DNA of 64,000 nucleotides from Pseudoduganella armeniaca (GCF_003028855.1 NZ_CP028324.1:4030001-4094000); one strand, 5' to 3'; counted from the first letter of the stretch, positions 23,448 through 33,036 are shown. The notes: generated by a model not told the origin, from the sequence alone. Numbers and translations are program-made.

Positions 23448-24165
23448 GGGCCAGCGCCGGTTCGATGGCGGCGGCCAGCCGCGCAACCAGATAGTCCTGT
23501 ACCGCCGCCAGGCTGGCGCTGCCATGATCCCACGCGTGGGTCAGGCGCGGCAGGTGCAACAGGTGGGCCAGCGGATCGGAGGCGATGTAGGCCCCGGTCT
23601 TGCCACCGTCCGCCACCGGCGCCGCCTTGCGCGCCCGGCTGATCACGTTGACGCGGCCGTTGCCATCGACGATCAGTTGCAGCTGCAATGCCCAATGCAG
23701 CGTCGCGCGCGCCCAGCCGCGCCCCAGGTCGGCCTGCCGGCCCCGCCCCAGCGACTGCGTCACCGCGTCGCGCTCGTAGCGCATCAGCGAACCGTACAGG
23801 TCGACGGTCAACCGCGGCACGCCGGCCATGTCCGGCTGCTCCGACACCGACACGCCGTATTGCAGATCCTGCTCCGACTCGCGCTGATGGCTGACGTCAC
23901 CCGGCTGTTGCCACTGCAGCAACACATGGTCGCCGTAGTACCAGCCCGACGGCGTGCGCACGAAGCGGGCGCGCAGCCCCGTGTTGCTCGCCGTCACTCC
24001 CGACTTGTCGTTGATCGAGCCTTGCCCAGTTGCAACCGCACCGGCCGGCAGGACCAGCGCATAGTCCGGCATCGCGTTCAGGCGTTCCTCCAGCGGATCG
24101 ATCAGGAGCGGTTTCACGTAGCGTTGTGAAAAAACTTCACGGTCGAGAAAATTTAACTCAGGCAT
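23440..24165 (-). CDS. Uncharacterised protein, first gene of a divergent pair
   Basis: A 241-residue soluble protein of unknown family. It starts MPELNFLDREVFSQRYVKPLLIDPLEERL and contains FVRTPSGWYYGDHVLLQWQQPGDV and LTVDLYGSLMRYERDAVTQSLGRG; no catalytic motif, signal peptide or membrane segment is apparent. It heads a two-gene leftward unit with the propeller-like gene and is transcribed away from the winged-helix/nSTAND gene, sharing a 145-base intergenic region with it. That arrangement suggests the nSTAND protein controls this pair (inference). The homologue distribution would need a search. Confidence 0.65.
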   Translation of the reverse strand: MPELNFLDREVFSQRYVKPLLIDPLEERLNAMPDYALVLPAGAVATGQGSINDKSGVTASNTGLRARFVRTPSGWYYGDHVLLQWQQPGDVSHQRESEQDLQYGVSVSEQPDMAGVPRLTVDLYGSLMRYERDAVTQSLGRGRQADLGRGWARATLHWALQLQLIVDGNGRVNVISRARKAAPVADGGKTGAYIASDPLAHLLHLPRLTHAWDHGSASLAAVQDYLVARLAAAIEPALAHD

Positions 24166-24310
24166 TTTATTTTCTTGGGGAAATGTTAAGATTCGTGTTC
24201 TTCAGTCAAGCCGAACAGTACCCAGGGTCGCGTGTGCGCGCCTTCCGGAAACCTGCCGGAATTGCAAGTCATTGATTTGATTGATAATATTTTTTAGGGG
24301 AAGCAGCACG

Positions 24311-27300
24311 ATGGATGGACGTGGGTTCCGCTTCGGCGACTGGCAGGTAGACGTGGGCGGCAATGCGCTGAGCCATGGCGACGCCCGCGCGACGCTGGAA
24401 CCGCGCGCGATGGACGTGCTGCGCTACCTGTGCCGCCACCCGGGCGCCGTGATTCCGGCCGAGGAACTGCTGCAAAAATGCTGGGGGACAGCCGAGCTGG
24501 GCGACAATCCGGTGCACAAGGCGATCGCCCAATTGCGGCGCGCGTTGGGCGACTCCAGCACCGAGCCGCGCTACATCGAGACGGTGCGCAAGCGCGGCTA
24601 CCGGGCCATTGCGACTGTCGTCGAGGCGGCCGACCAGGCCGAGGCCTGGCATGGCGGTTCGCCGTTCCGCGGCCTGGAAGCGTTTCAGGAAAGCCATGCC
24701 GCGATCTTCTTCGGCCGCGTCCAGGCCACCCACCGGCTGCGCGAGCTGGTGTTGGCGCAGGTCGCCGGCGGCTGTCCGATGGCCCTGGTGCTGGGACCAT
24801 CCGGCTCTGGCAAGACCTCCCTCGTGCGCGCCGGCCTGCTGCCGGCACTGGCGGACGCCGGCCCTGTCGCCCTGACGGCCACGCTGCACATGGATTGCGC
24901 CGACCTGGGCGGCAGCGACCTGTTTGGTGCCCTGGCCGCCGTCCTGCTGGATGCGGAAAGCGACGGCAAGCCGTGCTTCGACGGCAGCAGCGCAGAGGCG
25001 CTGGGCCGGCGCCTGCGCGAGGCGCCGGCGGCGGTCGCGGCGGCGCTGGGCGGAGCAGGCCCGATCCGCACGGCCGTCTTCATCGACCGGCTGGAAGCGA
25101 TCTTCCGTGCCCCTGCCACGACAGACGGCGACCGCGCCTGCTTCGTCGCCGTGCTGGAACAGCTGGCGCGGGCCGGCGTGCTGGTGGTCCTGGCCTGCCG
25201 CAACGACTTCTATCCTGCCCTGATCGCGCTGCCCGAATTGATGGCGCTGAAAACCCGCGGCGGCCACTTCGACGTGGAGCCGCCCGGTGGCGCCGAGATC
25301 GCCCAGATGGTGCGCCAGCCGGCGCGCGCCGCGCAACTGACGTTCGAGCACGACGCCACCACCGGCGCCAGCCTGGACGACGTGCTGTGCGACGCGGCTC
25401 GCGCCAGCCCGGACGCGCTGCCGCTGCTGCAGTACTGCCTGGACGAGCTGTATCGCCAGCGCGGCGACGACGGCACCTTGCGCTTCGACGTGTTTCGCCA
25501 GCTCGGCGGCATCGAGGGAGCACTGGGCGTGCGCGCCGAGCAGGTTGTCGCCAAGCTGCCGGCCGCGCAGCAGGCCGCCCTGCCCCATGTGCTGTCGCTA
25601 CTGGTAAATATAGGCGATGCGATCGGCGAGGCGCAAAGCGCCGTCACGGCGCGCCGTACGCCCTGGGCCGCCCTGGACAGCGAGGCGAAACGCGAACTGG
25701 TGCGCGCGCTGGTGGAGGCGCGCCTGTTCGTCAGCGAGCTGACAGGCGACGTGCCGACGTTCGGCGTCGCCCACGAAGCGCTGCTGCGGCGCTGGCCGCG
25801 CGTGGTCGAATGGATCGAGCGGCACCGGCAGGCGCTGCAGATCCGCACCCGCGTGGCCGCGCAGGCGCAGCGCTGGGCTGCCGCCGGCCGCCCGCGCGAC
25901 CTGCTGCTGCCCGAGGGCACGCAGGCCAACCAGGCGCGCGGCCTGCTGGAGATCGCCGATCTTGCCTTGTCAAGCCAGGAGAAGGACTACGTTGACGCGT
26001 CGCTGCGGCGCGCCCGCCTGGTCTCGCGCATCCGCTTGGGGCGATGGCGATCATCGGGCTGCTTGCGCTGCTGGCCGCGGTGCTGGGCCTGGCTGCGCGC
26101 TCGGCGCAGCAGGAGGCCGAGCAGCGGCGGGCCGATGCCGAAAGTTTGATGAGCTTTATGCTGGGGGATTTTGTCGACAAGTTGCGGCCGCTGGGGCGGT
26201 TGGATTTGCTGGATGATGTGAGTGCGAAGGCGCTCGGCTACCTCTCCGGCACTGACTTGAACAGCAGCGCGCCCGCGACTCTGGCTCACCGCGTCAAGGC
26301 ACTGCAATTGATTGCGGAGGTCGGCGTAGCCCAGGGCCGCCATTCGGCCGCACGCGAGGCCTTGACCGCGGCGGACCGGATACTTCAGCGCCAGCTCACG
26401 TCCAGCACTGCCGACGTACCGGTCCTCAAAGCAGCAGGGGCAAACGCCTTCTGGCTGGGCAGGCTGTATTTTGACCAGGGCGAGTGGAAGCAGGCAGCCA
26501 GGAACATGCTGCTCTATCGCGACTACAGTGCCCGAATAGTCAACGCCATGCCAGATGACCCGGACGGCTGGATGGAGCTTTCGTATGCCCACAACAGCTA
26601 CGGCAGCGCACTGCTCAGGCAAAACGACATCACGGCCGCCGCAACGGCATTCACCCGCTCTGTCGAACTGAAACAGCGCGTCTTTTCGCGCCAGCCTGAC
26701 CGGCCGGGGATCACAGTCGATTTGTCCAATGCGCTATCGTGGCTGGCCAGCACGAAAGTAAAGCTGGGGGAGCTGCAGGAGGCCATGCGTTTGTACCGGC
26801 AAGAAGAAGCACTCTTGGCGACCGCCCACCAGAAAGAGCCAACCAACGGGCTCTGGGCCCAACGACTTTCATCCTCCATATGGCGTCAGGCCGACTTGCT
26901 GCAGGCCTTTGGCGATCCTGGCGCCGGCGCGGCATACTCCCGCGCCGCGAACTTGATGTCGCCGCTCATCCAACGAGATCCCAGCAATAAGATGTGGCAG
27001 CGTCATGCCTATTCCATCCGCCTGCGAGAGTTAGCAGAAGCCAACGACGTCGACATCGCCGGCACATCAGCGGTATACCGGCACCTCCAGCAATTGCGCG
27101 ATCAGACACCGGAAGTGCGCGAGCTGCAGCATTTGGTTGCGAAAGCGGGCGAGCAACTGGCGAGGTCATACGCACGCCGTGGGGATCACAGCCTGGCACA
27201 GACTACGTTGGCGTCGGCCCTCGCGATCTATCGCGAGTTGCGTTCGAAGGGCACTGACGTGGCCCTTGACGCAAACTATGCGAGAGCACTTCTCTTGAGC

Positions 27301-27549
27301 TCTGAAATCGGGCTCGCACAGGGCAATGATGACGCGACAGCGGGATGCCATGCAGCCCTTCAGATCCTCGCTACCGCCAGAGATAGTAACGACTATCTTA
27401 CGCTTGCTCCATTGGTCGAGGCCAGCCTGTGTGCTGGTCAATCCAAAATAGCGCTTTCCATCATGGCTCGACTGGAAGCGATGGGCTATCGAGATGCCCG
27501 CTACTTAAAAAACATCTCGAAATACAAAACTGAAAAAGGAAACATATGA
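24311..27549 (+). pseudogene. Winged-helix / nSTAND NTPase / TPR regulator, frameshifted
   Basis: Two frames form one protein of about 1079 residues. The N-terminus (from ATG 24311, site AGGGGAAG) is an OmpR/CadC-type winged helix (FRFGDWQVDVGGNALS to RYIETVRKRGYRAI). A P-loop domain follows, with Walker A GPSGSGKTSLVRAG and a degenerate Walker B VFIDRLEAIF, typical of nSTAND ATPases. A transmembrane helix (MAIIGLLALLAAVLGLAA) and LMSFMLGDFVDKLRPLGRLDLLD come next, then TPR-like repeats to the end. The break is at GGGG 26038-26041; one more G joins IRLG to AMAIIGLL. The helix makes it a membrane-bound one-component sensor-regulator. The stop overlaps the next gene as ATGA. Base composition falls after about 26120. 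Confidence 0.75.
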
Positions 27550-27983
27550 AAGCGACTGACAAGCCAACGGCTTTTCTGAATGTCCAGGTGACGGCGATCC
27601 CGGGTATTGATCCGAAGACCGGCAAGACGAAGTACACCGTACACTTCAACCCTGCGGCATTGCAGGTAACGGAATACGACACCGTCATCAACTACCAGCT
27701 CGTCGATCCGACGCCAGCGGGCGTGGTGTTCAAATCCGTCACCGTGAAGCCGGGGCGCGAGGATCAGTTGAGCGACCCGTCCATCAGCGAAAGCGGTAAG
27801 CTGGTAACATTCAGCGATGCCAACACCAAGAAGGCGAACTTCCATCTCACGCTGCACTTCAAGGACAAGGCCGGCGTCGAATTCCTGCATGACCCGGAGA
27901 TTTCCAACGAACCGCCGCCACAGCTGATGCTCCACGCGACATTGATGCCGGAAATTGGTAACGAACCGCCACCTGGAAACTGA
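27546..27983 (+). CDS. Small acidic protein, possible DP-EP family
   Basis: A 145-residue soluble protein whose ATG overlaps the stop of the nSTAND gene (ATGA), so the two are translationally coupled. It looks like a single beta-sandwich domain: alternating strands such as KYTVHFNPAALQVTEYDTVINYQLV and ANFHLTLHFKDK. The C-terminus has a near-repeat, DPEISNEPPPQ then PEIGNEPPPGN. DP...EP wording of this kind recalls the small DP-EP proteins named in some annotations, but I hold that assignment loosely. It could be a ligand or partner of the preceding regulator. No signal peptide is seen. Confidence 0.65.
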   Translation: MKATDKPTAFLNVQVTAIPGIDPKTGKTKYTVHFNPAALQVTEYDTVINYQLVDPTPAGVVFKSVTVKPGREDQLSDPSISESGKLVTFSDANTKKANFHLTLHFKDKAGVEFLHDPEISNEPPPQLMLHATLMPEIGNEPPPGN

Positions 27984-27991
27984 ACATACCG

Positions 27992-28315
27992 ATGAAATTC
28001 AGTACCAAAGCCGCCCTCCTTTCCGCCTTGCTCTTCCCCGGACTGGGACAAGCCTTGGTGCTGAAGCGTCCCAAACGGGCACTATGCTTCATCGTGCCCG
28101 CCCTGCTGGCGATGCTGTGGCTGCTGCGCGCAGCCTATACCGCCGCCAGTCGAATCGTCGACCAGATCACGGCGGGCACCCTGCCCCTCGACCCGGTCCT
28201 GATCCAGCAGCAGATCGAAGCCACCAACACGGGCCCGGGCGGCAATCTCGCCGCCGCCGTGCTGCTGGTCGCCTGGCTGGGCAGCATCCTCGACGCCCTC
28301 TTCGTCAAGCCCTGA
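27992..28315 (+). CDS. Small membrane protein of unknown function
   Basis: A 107-residue protein with two or three hydrophobic helices: ALLSALLFPGLGQALVL near the N-terminus, ALCFIVPALLAMLWLLRAAYTA in the middle and AAAVLLVAWLGSILDALFV at the end. The FPGLGQ...KRPKRAL pattern is common in small membrane proteins of the TM2/DUF style, where GxGQ marks a tight turn. It follows the DP-EP-like gene by eight bases and probably belongs to the same transcript. Function is not inferable from sequence. Confidence 0.65.
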   Translation: MKFSTKAALLSALLFPGLGQALVLKRPKRALCFIVPALLAMLWLLRAAYTAASRIVDQITAGTLPLDPVLIQQQIEATNTGPGGNLAAAVLLVAWLGSILDALFVKP

Positions 28316-28377
28316 CTGCGGTACCATGGTCGTGCGCCAGCGCGCGCGACAACGATACCGACAATAGGGAGACCACC

Positions 28378-28779
28378 ATGCAAGCAAGCGTACGGGCCGT
28401 TGCGGCCCTGATGCTGTGCGCCAGCAGCCTGGCACCGGCACAAACCGGCAGCACACCGCCACCGTTGAAACGCACCGAGATCGCACGCGCCGACGTTTCG
28501 GTGCCGAACCGCGAAGCCATCGTCGCCCACGTCGAGATCGCGCCGGGCGCCACCGCCGCACGCCACACCCACCCCGGCGACGAGATCAGCTACTTCCTGG
28601 GCGGCGAAGGCGAGCTGCTGGTCGACGGCCAGCCGCCGCGCCGCCTGAAGGCCGGCGAGGCCTTCATCATCCCGGCCGGCGTCGTGCACGCCGCGCGCAA
28701 TCCGGGCAGTGAGCCGGCCCGGCTGGTCGGCGTGTACGTCGTCGAGAAGGGCCAGCCGCTGGCGACGCCGGCGAAGTAA
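28378..28779 (+). CDS. Exported cupin-domain protein
   Basis: A 133-residue protein with a signal peptide (MQASVRAVAALMLCASSLAPAQ) and one cupin barrel. The metal-binding cupin motifs are clear: RHTHPGDEISYFLGGEGEL for motif 1 (H, H and E ligands) and AGVVHAARNPGSEPARLVGVYVV for motif 2 with its His. GGGAGA precedes the ATG. Small periplasmic cupins of this type bind a metal and often a small organic ligand; substrate unknown. It ends only a few bases from the convergent permease gene. Confidence 0.82.
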   Translation: MQASVRAVAALMLCASSLAPAQTGSTPPPLKRTEIARADVSVPNREAIVAHVEIAPGATAARHTHPGDEISYFLGGEGELLVDGQPPRRLKAGEAFIIPAGVVHAARNPGSEPARLVGVYVVEKGQPLATPAK

Positions 28780-28780
28780 G

Positions 28781-30240
28781 CTAGTCGCCCGCCAGCCGGC
28801 CGGCCGGAAACGCGGGCGGCAGTGTCGGCAAGCGACGCCACGCCCGCCACGTCAACCAGGCCGCCAGCAACGCGACGGCGGCGATCGGCAACCATGGCAT
28901 GTGCGCACGCCAGACCACAACGGTGACCCGCAGCAGGACCGACAGCGCGACGACCGCCACGATGACCAGCGTGATCACCTGCGGCGACAGCCGGCGGCTG
29001 GCCGCGTGGTCGCGCAGCAGGGCCGGCGCAAGCAGCAGCGTCAGCGCGGCACTGATGCCGACGGCGCCCTGCCCCGCAACGCCCGGCGCCAGCACGGCGG
29101 CGCTGAGCGACGCACCCGCCACGCAGGCCAGCCACAACAAGGCGAAGCGGGACAGCAGCGCGCCGCCCAACTGGCGATTGAAGCCGGCATTGTCGGGGCC
29201 AGCGGCGTCAGGCGCAGCAAGGCCTGTTCGGTGCGATAGCGCTGCAATGCCGTCAGCACGGCATGCACGTGCGTCACCAGCGGCGTCACCAGCAGGATCA
29301 CGCATGCCAGTCCGGCCAGGCCGTCGCGGTCCAGGCTCTGCCCCAGCCGGCTGCCGGCCGCCAGCACGAACGCGACGCTGGCGGCCAGCGCGCCCAGCAT
29401 GGCGCCGGGATGGGCCGCGGAGCGCAGCGCAAACAACAGGGCCTGGGCGCGATTGCGCGGCGCTCGTGCCAACCCGAGCCGTTCGCTCAAGCGGCGCAGG
29501 CTGACCAGGTATGGCTGCTGCAGCCAGGAGGATGGCCGCCATGCGGCCGCGTATTCCTGGCCAGGCAGCGCCAGCGCTTCCTTCATCGCCTGGGCGCGCT
29601 CATCGTAGCGGCGCTGCCAGGCAAGGTGGCGGTCGCCGCCGCGCGGCAGCAGCAGGCGCAGCACCAGCACGGCAGGCGCCAGCAGCAATGCCAGACCCGC
29701 CAGCGTCAGACCCGGCTCACCCAGCATTGCGAAGACGGCGCGCAGACCGGTTCCGGGCACCAGCGGCACGAAGCGGTCCAGGATCATCACGCCCAGCGGC
29801 ACCAGCAGCAGTGCCGGCCATTGCTGCAGCGCCGCCAGGTACAGCAAGGCCGTCGCCGCGGCCAGCAGCACGTAGCCGAAGTGGCCGAACGGCAGCCCGA
29901 GCGACACGGCGATCGACAAGCCGGCCAGCGCCCATCCCGCCGCGACCGCCCTGACGATGCGCCCGTGCTGGCGCGGCACCAGGCAGGCCAGCGCCGGCTG
30001 GTTCTGCCGGATGGCACTGCCGAGGAACTCCAGCCAGCACGCGACGATAAAGGCGGTGAGGAACACCCCCGCGGACATCATCCCGGCGCGCCAGTCGGAC
30101 AGCGCGATGCCAAAGGCGGCCAACGCCAGCACGGCGCCACCGAGCAGGCCCCACCCGATCCAGCCCGAGCGGCCGAGGCGCCACGACAAAACCGGTTGGC
30201 GCAGCAACGCGCACCATGCCGCCGTTTCGGCGGCCGTCAT
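28781..30240 (-). pseudogene. ABC transporter membrane protein, frameshifted
   Basis: Two frames form one polytopic protein of about 486 residues. The first 350 residues or so run from MTAAETAAWCALLRQPVLSWRLG through several hydrophobic helices to QALLRLTPLAP; the second frame continues with DNAGFNRQLGGALLSRFALLWLAC and four or more further helices. The switch is at the four-G run 29195-29198 on the plus strand; one extra base joins LTPLAP to DNAGFNRQL. The start overlaps the ATP-binding gene as ATGA. It is the membrane half of an exporter-like ABC system under the GntR regulator next to it. Substrate unknown; related cassettes respond to cell-wall-active compounds. Confidence 0.7.
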
Positions 30241-31112
30241 TTCGTCACCTCGACGAACAGGTCTTCCAGGCTCAACGCGTCGGCCTGCACACCGTCCAGC
30301 GCCCGCAGCCGCGCCTGCTCGGCATCGGATAGGCGCGCCACCACAGTGACGCTGCCGCCGGGATGCCGTTCGCGCCGCAATTCGCCGCCCAGGCCCAGTG
30401 CATCCAGCGCCGCGGCCGGGCCGGTGATGCGCCGGGCGCCTTCCAGCAGCTCGTCCAGCGGCGCCTGCAGGCCAATGCGGCCGTCGTGCAGGAAGGCCAC
30501 GTCCAGCGCGACCCTTTCGAGGTCGGACAGGATGTGGGTGGAGAACACGACCGTCGTCTCGCCATCGGCCACGGTGCCGATCAACTCGCGCAGGAATTCG
30601 CGTCGGCCGACGGGGTCGAGGCTGGCGACCGGCTCGTCCAGCACCAGCAGCTCGGGCTCGTGCGCCAGCGCGCGGATGATCGCCAGGCGCTGCTTCTCAC
30701 CGCCGGACAGGCGGCCGATCGGCTTGTCGCGCAGCTCGCCGCCGAAGCCCCAGCGCCGCAATAGGCCTTCCACGCGCGCATCGTTCCAGCGCGGGTACAG
30801 TGCGCGGAAGTACTCCAGCATCTGCACCGGCGTCAGCCATTCGAACGCTTCCGCCTTCTGCGGCACGTAGCCGATGCGGCCACGCGCCCCTTCCGACAGC
30901 GCCGTCACCGGTTCGCCGAACAAGCTCACGCTGCCGGCGTCCGTCTCGCGCAAGCCCAGCAGGCATTCGATCAAGGTCGACTTGCCGGCGCCGTTGCGCC
31001 CCAACAGGCCAACGACGGTCCCGCGCGGCAGCCGCCAGTCCACGCCGCGCAGCACGTGCTGCCGGCCGAAGGTTTTTTGCAGGCCGCGGGCCTCGACTAC
31101 AACAGGATTCAT
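30237..31112 (-). CDS. ABC transporter ATP-binding protein
   Basis: A 291-residue ATPase subunit. Walker A GRNGAGKST, Q-loop YVPQKAEAFEW, signature LSGGEKQRLA, Walker B LLVLDEPVASLDP and switch His in STHILSD are all present and intact. The C-terminal 70 residues form the extra domain common in ABC-2 type exporters. It is coupled by four-base overlaps to both the GntR regulator upstream and the membrane protein downstream, so the three make one operon. Confidence 0.93.
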   Translation of the reverse strand: MNPVVVEARGLQKTFGRQHVLRGVDWRLPRGTVVGLLGRNGAGKSTLIECLLGLRETDAGSVSLFGEPVTALSEGARGRIGYVPQKAEAFEWLTPVQMLEYFRALYPRWNDARVEGLLRRWGFGGELRDKPIGRLSGGEKQRLAIIRALAHEPELLVLDEPVASLDPVGRREFLRELIGTVADGETTVVFSTHILSDLERVALDVAFLHDGRIGLQAPLDELLEGARRITGPAAALDALGLGGELRRERHPGGSVTVVARLSDAEQARLRALDGVQADALSLEDLFVEVTK

Positions 31113-31504
31113 GGTGTCTCTTTCAGGATGGATTTGAACAGTTCAAGGACTTCGGCATCGGCCAGTTCGAGCTGGCGCGCTTCCAGGACGGCACGCTCCA
31201 GCGTGGGCCGCAGCAGTTTTTCGCGTGCGGCCGCGCTGGCGCCACCGCGCCGCGGCGCGACCTGCATGCCCAGCCCGCGCATGCGCGTCAAGACCCCTTC
31301 CGTCTCCAGCATGTTCCAGGCTTTCGACACGGTCATCGGGTTGACGGCCAGGGCCTGCGCTGTCTCGCGCACGGACGGCAGGCCATCGCCGGGCGCCAGC
31401 AGCCCAGCGGCGATCATGCGCCGGACCTGTTCGATCAGCTGGCGGTAGATCGGCTCGGCGGACCCGGGCGCGATCGTAAACAGCGCGGCGGTATGGTTGG
31501 TCAT
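31109..31504 (-). CDS. GntR family regulator, YtrA type
   Basis: A 131-residue repressor-type protein with the N-terminal GntR winged helix (PIYRQLIEQVRRMIAAGLLAPGDGLPSVRETAQALAVNPMTVSKAWNMLETEGVL) and only a short helical C-terminal tail, the hallmark of the YtrA subfamily. YtrA regulators usually sit first in an operon with ABC genes and repress it. The fit is close here: a consensus-type promoter and a palindromic operator lie just upstream, and the ATP-binding gene overlaps the stop by four bases. Confidence 0.92.
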   Translation of the reverse strand: MTNHTAALFTIAPGSAEPIYRQLIEQVRRMIAAGLLAPGDGLPSVRETAQALAVNPMTVSKAWNMLETEGVLTRMRGLGMQVAPRRGGASAAAREKLLRPTLERAVLEARQLELADAEVLELFKSILKETP

Positions 31505-31514
31505 GTGTTTGTAT

Positions 31515-31562
31515 AGTGTATTAAGTACATAATACAGTATACATGCGCTGCGTGCTTGTCAA
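31515..31562 (-). promoter_or_regulatory. Promoter and palindromic operator of the YtrA-type ABC operon
   Basis: On the minus strand TTGACA (plus-strand 31557-31562) and TATACT (31536-31541) are 15 bases apart, a short spacing. Directly downstream TGTATTA (31517-31523) and TAATACA (31530-31536) form an exact inverted repeat around AGTACA. The wider pattern AGTGTA-N12-TACAGT resembles known YtrA operators (AGTGTA...TACACT). Its position over the start site fits autorepression. Confidence 0.7.
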
Positions 31563-31628
31563 GCAATGCCTGCAGCGAACGTGGAATCGGGCGATAATCG
31601 CAGTTGTTATTATTCAGATAAGGCGGCG

Positions 31629-32903
31629 ATGCGCATTGGCATGCAAACCTGGGGCAGTCACGGCGACGTGCGCCCGTTCCTGGCGCTGGCCGAAGGGCTG
31701 CACGCGGCTGGCCACGACGTCACCCTCGTGGTCACGACGATCGATACCGACGCCTATGCACGCATGGCCGCGCGGCCAGGCCTGCGCATCGAGGCGGCCG
31801 GCGCACCGCTGCTGGGTCCGGCCGAGGCCCAGGGCATCATGGAGGAGATCTATCAGGTGCGCGATCCGATGCGCCAGGCCGCCACCTTGATGCGGCTCGT
31901 GTTCGCGCCGGTCGAGGACGCGATGTTCGAAGCGGCGCAGCGTTTGTGCGCGCAGTCGGACCTCGTCATCGGCCACTTCATCGTGCATCCGCTGCAGGTG
32001 GCGGCGCAGCATGCCGGTGTGCCGTATGCCAGCGTGTTCCTCGCCCATGGCAGCCTGCCGACCGTGCACGCGCATCCGCTCGGGACGTTCGGTCCCACGG
32101 TCAACCGGGCGCTGTGGTGGCTGACCCGGCGCATGCTGAACGGCGCGTTCAATCACTACCCGGACCGGCTGCGCCGCCAGCTCGGCATGCCGCCCCTGCG
32201 CGACATCATCGACGACGCCTGGGTCTCGCCGCGCCTGACCTTGATGGCGGTCAGCCCGCAGATCTGCGTGCGCCAGCCGGACTGGCCGGCGCAAGTGCAT
32301 GTATGCGGTTTCCTGGACATGCCGAACGTGGCCGTCGAAGGCGCCCTGCCCGCGGCGCTGGACGCCTTCCTGGCCGCCGGCGATGCGCCGGTTTACATGA
32401 CGCTCGGCAGCTGGACGCCCGAGCAGCCGGCGGCGCAACGCGCGACGCTGGCGCTGTTCACCGAGGCGGCGCGGCTGGCCGGTTGCCGCGCGATCATTCA
32501 AAGCCCGTCATGGCAGGACTGCGGCGTTGTGTCCGACGACCGGGTACTGTACGTGTCCGCCGCGCCGCATCACGCCATCTTCCCGCGCTGCGCCGCGGTC
32601 GTGCATCACGGTGGCGCCGGGACGACGCAGGCGGCGACGCTGGCGGGCAAGCCTTCGGTCGTGATCGCCCATATCAGCGAGCAGGAACATTGGGGCAGCG
32701 AGTTGCGGCGGCTGGGCATCGCAGGCAAGGTATTGCGGCGGCGCGATGTGACGGCGGCGCGGCTGGCGCGGCGGATCAGGGAGGTGTTGGGGCAGCCGGA
32801 GATGGCGACGCGGGCCGCGGCGATCGGGGCGGCGATGCGGCGGGAGAACGGGGTGCAGGTGGCGGTCGGGCTGATCGAGCGGGAGTTTGGTCGGAACGAT
32901 TGA
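31629..32903 (+). CDS. Glycosyltransferase, UGT/GT-B type
   Basis: A 424-residue GT-B glycosyltransferase resembling the sterol-glucosyltransferase and macrolide-glycosyltransferase group (GT1/GT28-like). The N-terminus MRIGMQTWGSHGDVRPFLALAEGL has the typical GSxGDVxP loop. The C-terminal donor site shows VYMTLGSW, APHHAIFPRCAAVVHHGGAGTT (the HGGAGT nucleotide-sugar motif) and a following basic region. It is cytosolic or membrane-associated; acceptor unknown. The ATG at 31629 has AAGGCGG upstream and fits the family N-terminus; 21 further codons are open upstream. It diverges from the YtrA operon and converges on prfC across a hairpin cluster. Confidence 0.85.
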   Translation: MRIGMQTWGSHGDVRPFLALAEGLHAAGHDVTLVVTTIDTDAYARMAARPGLRIEAAGAPLLGPAEAQGIMEEIYQVRDPMRQAATLMRLVFAPVEDAMFEAAQRLCAQSDLVIGHFIVHPLQVAAQHAGVPYASVFLAHGSLPTVHAHPLGTFGPTVNRALWWLTRRMLNGAFNHYPDRLRRQLGMPPLRDIIDDAWVSPRLTLMAVSPQICVRQPDWPAQVHVCGFLDMPNVAVEGALPAALDAFLAAGDAPVYMTLGSWTPEQPAAQRATLALFTEAARLAGCRAIIQSPSWQDCGVVSDDRVLYVSAAPHHAIFPRCAAVVHHGGAGTTQAATLAGKPSVVIAHISEQEHWGSELRRLGIAGKVLRRRDVTAARLARRIREVLGQPEMATRAAAIGAAMRRENGVQVAVGLIEREFGRND

Positions 32904-32910
32904 GACCCAG

Positions 32911-32963
32911 GGTGACAGGCACCGATTGCCAGGTCTTCGACCTGGCAATCGGTGCCTGTCACC
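32911..32963. repeat. Perfect 25-bp inverted repeat, copy 1 of the GACAGGCACCGAT family
   Basis: Left arm 32911-32935 and right arm 32939-32963 are exact reverse complements around a three-base loop (TTC). The arm begins GGTGACAGGCACCGAT and ends CAGGTC. It lies eight bases after the glycosyltransferase stop, between two convergent genes. A second member is at 33069-33121. No T-run follows on either strand. Confidence 0.95.
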
Positions 32964-32990
32964 TGCGGGTTGCGGCGGGTCTTGCGGCGA

Positions 32991-33036
32991 CGATGAAAAC
33001 CGGGGTCAGTCCCATGCTGGGACAGACCCCAAGCCC
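32991..33036. repeat. GGGGTCAGTCCC hairpin, same family as the array at 2.6 kb
   Basis: GGGGTCAGTCCC (33002-33013), a five-base loop, GGGACAGACCCC (33019-33030), with the same one-base mismatch in the stem and the same flanks (GATGAAAACC before, AAGCCCG after) as the element at 2713-2762. The loops differ in length and sequence. Confidence 0.9.
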
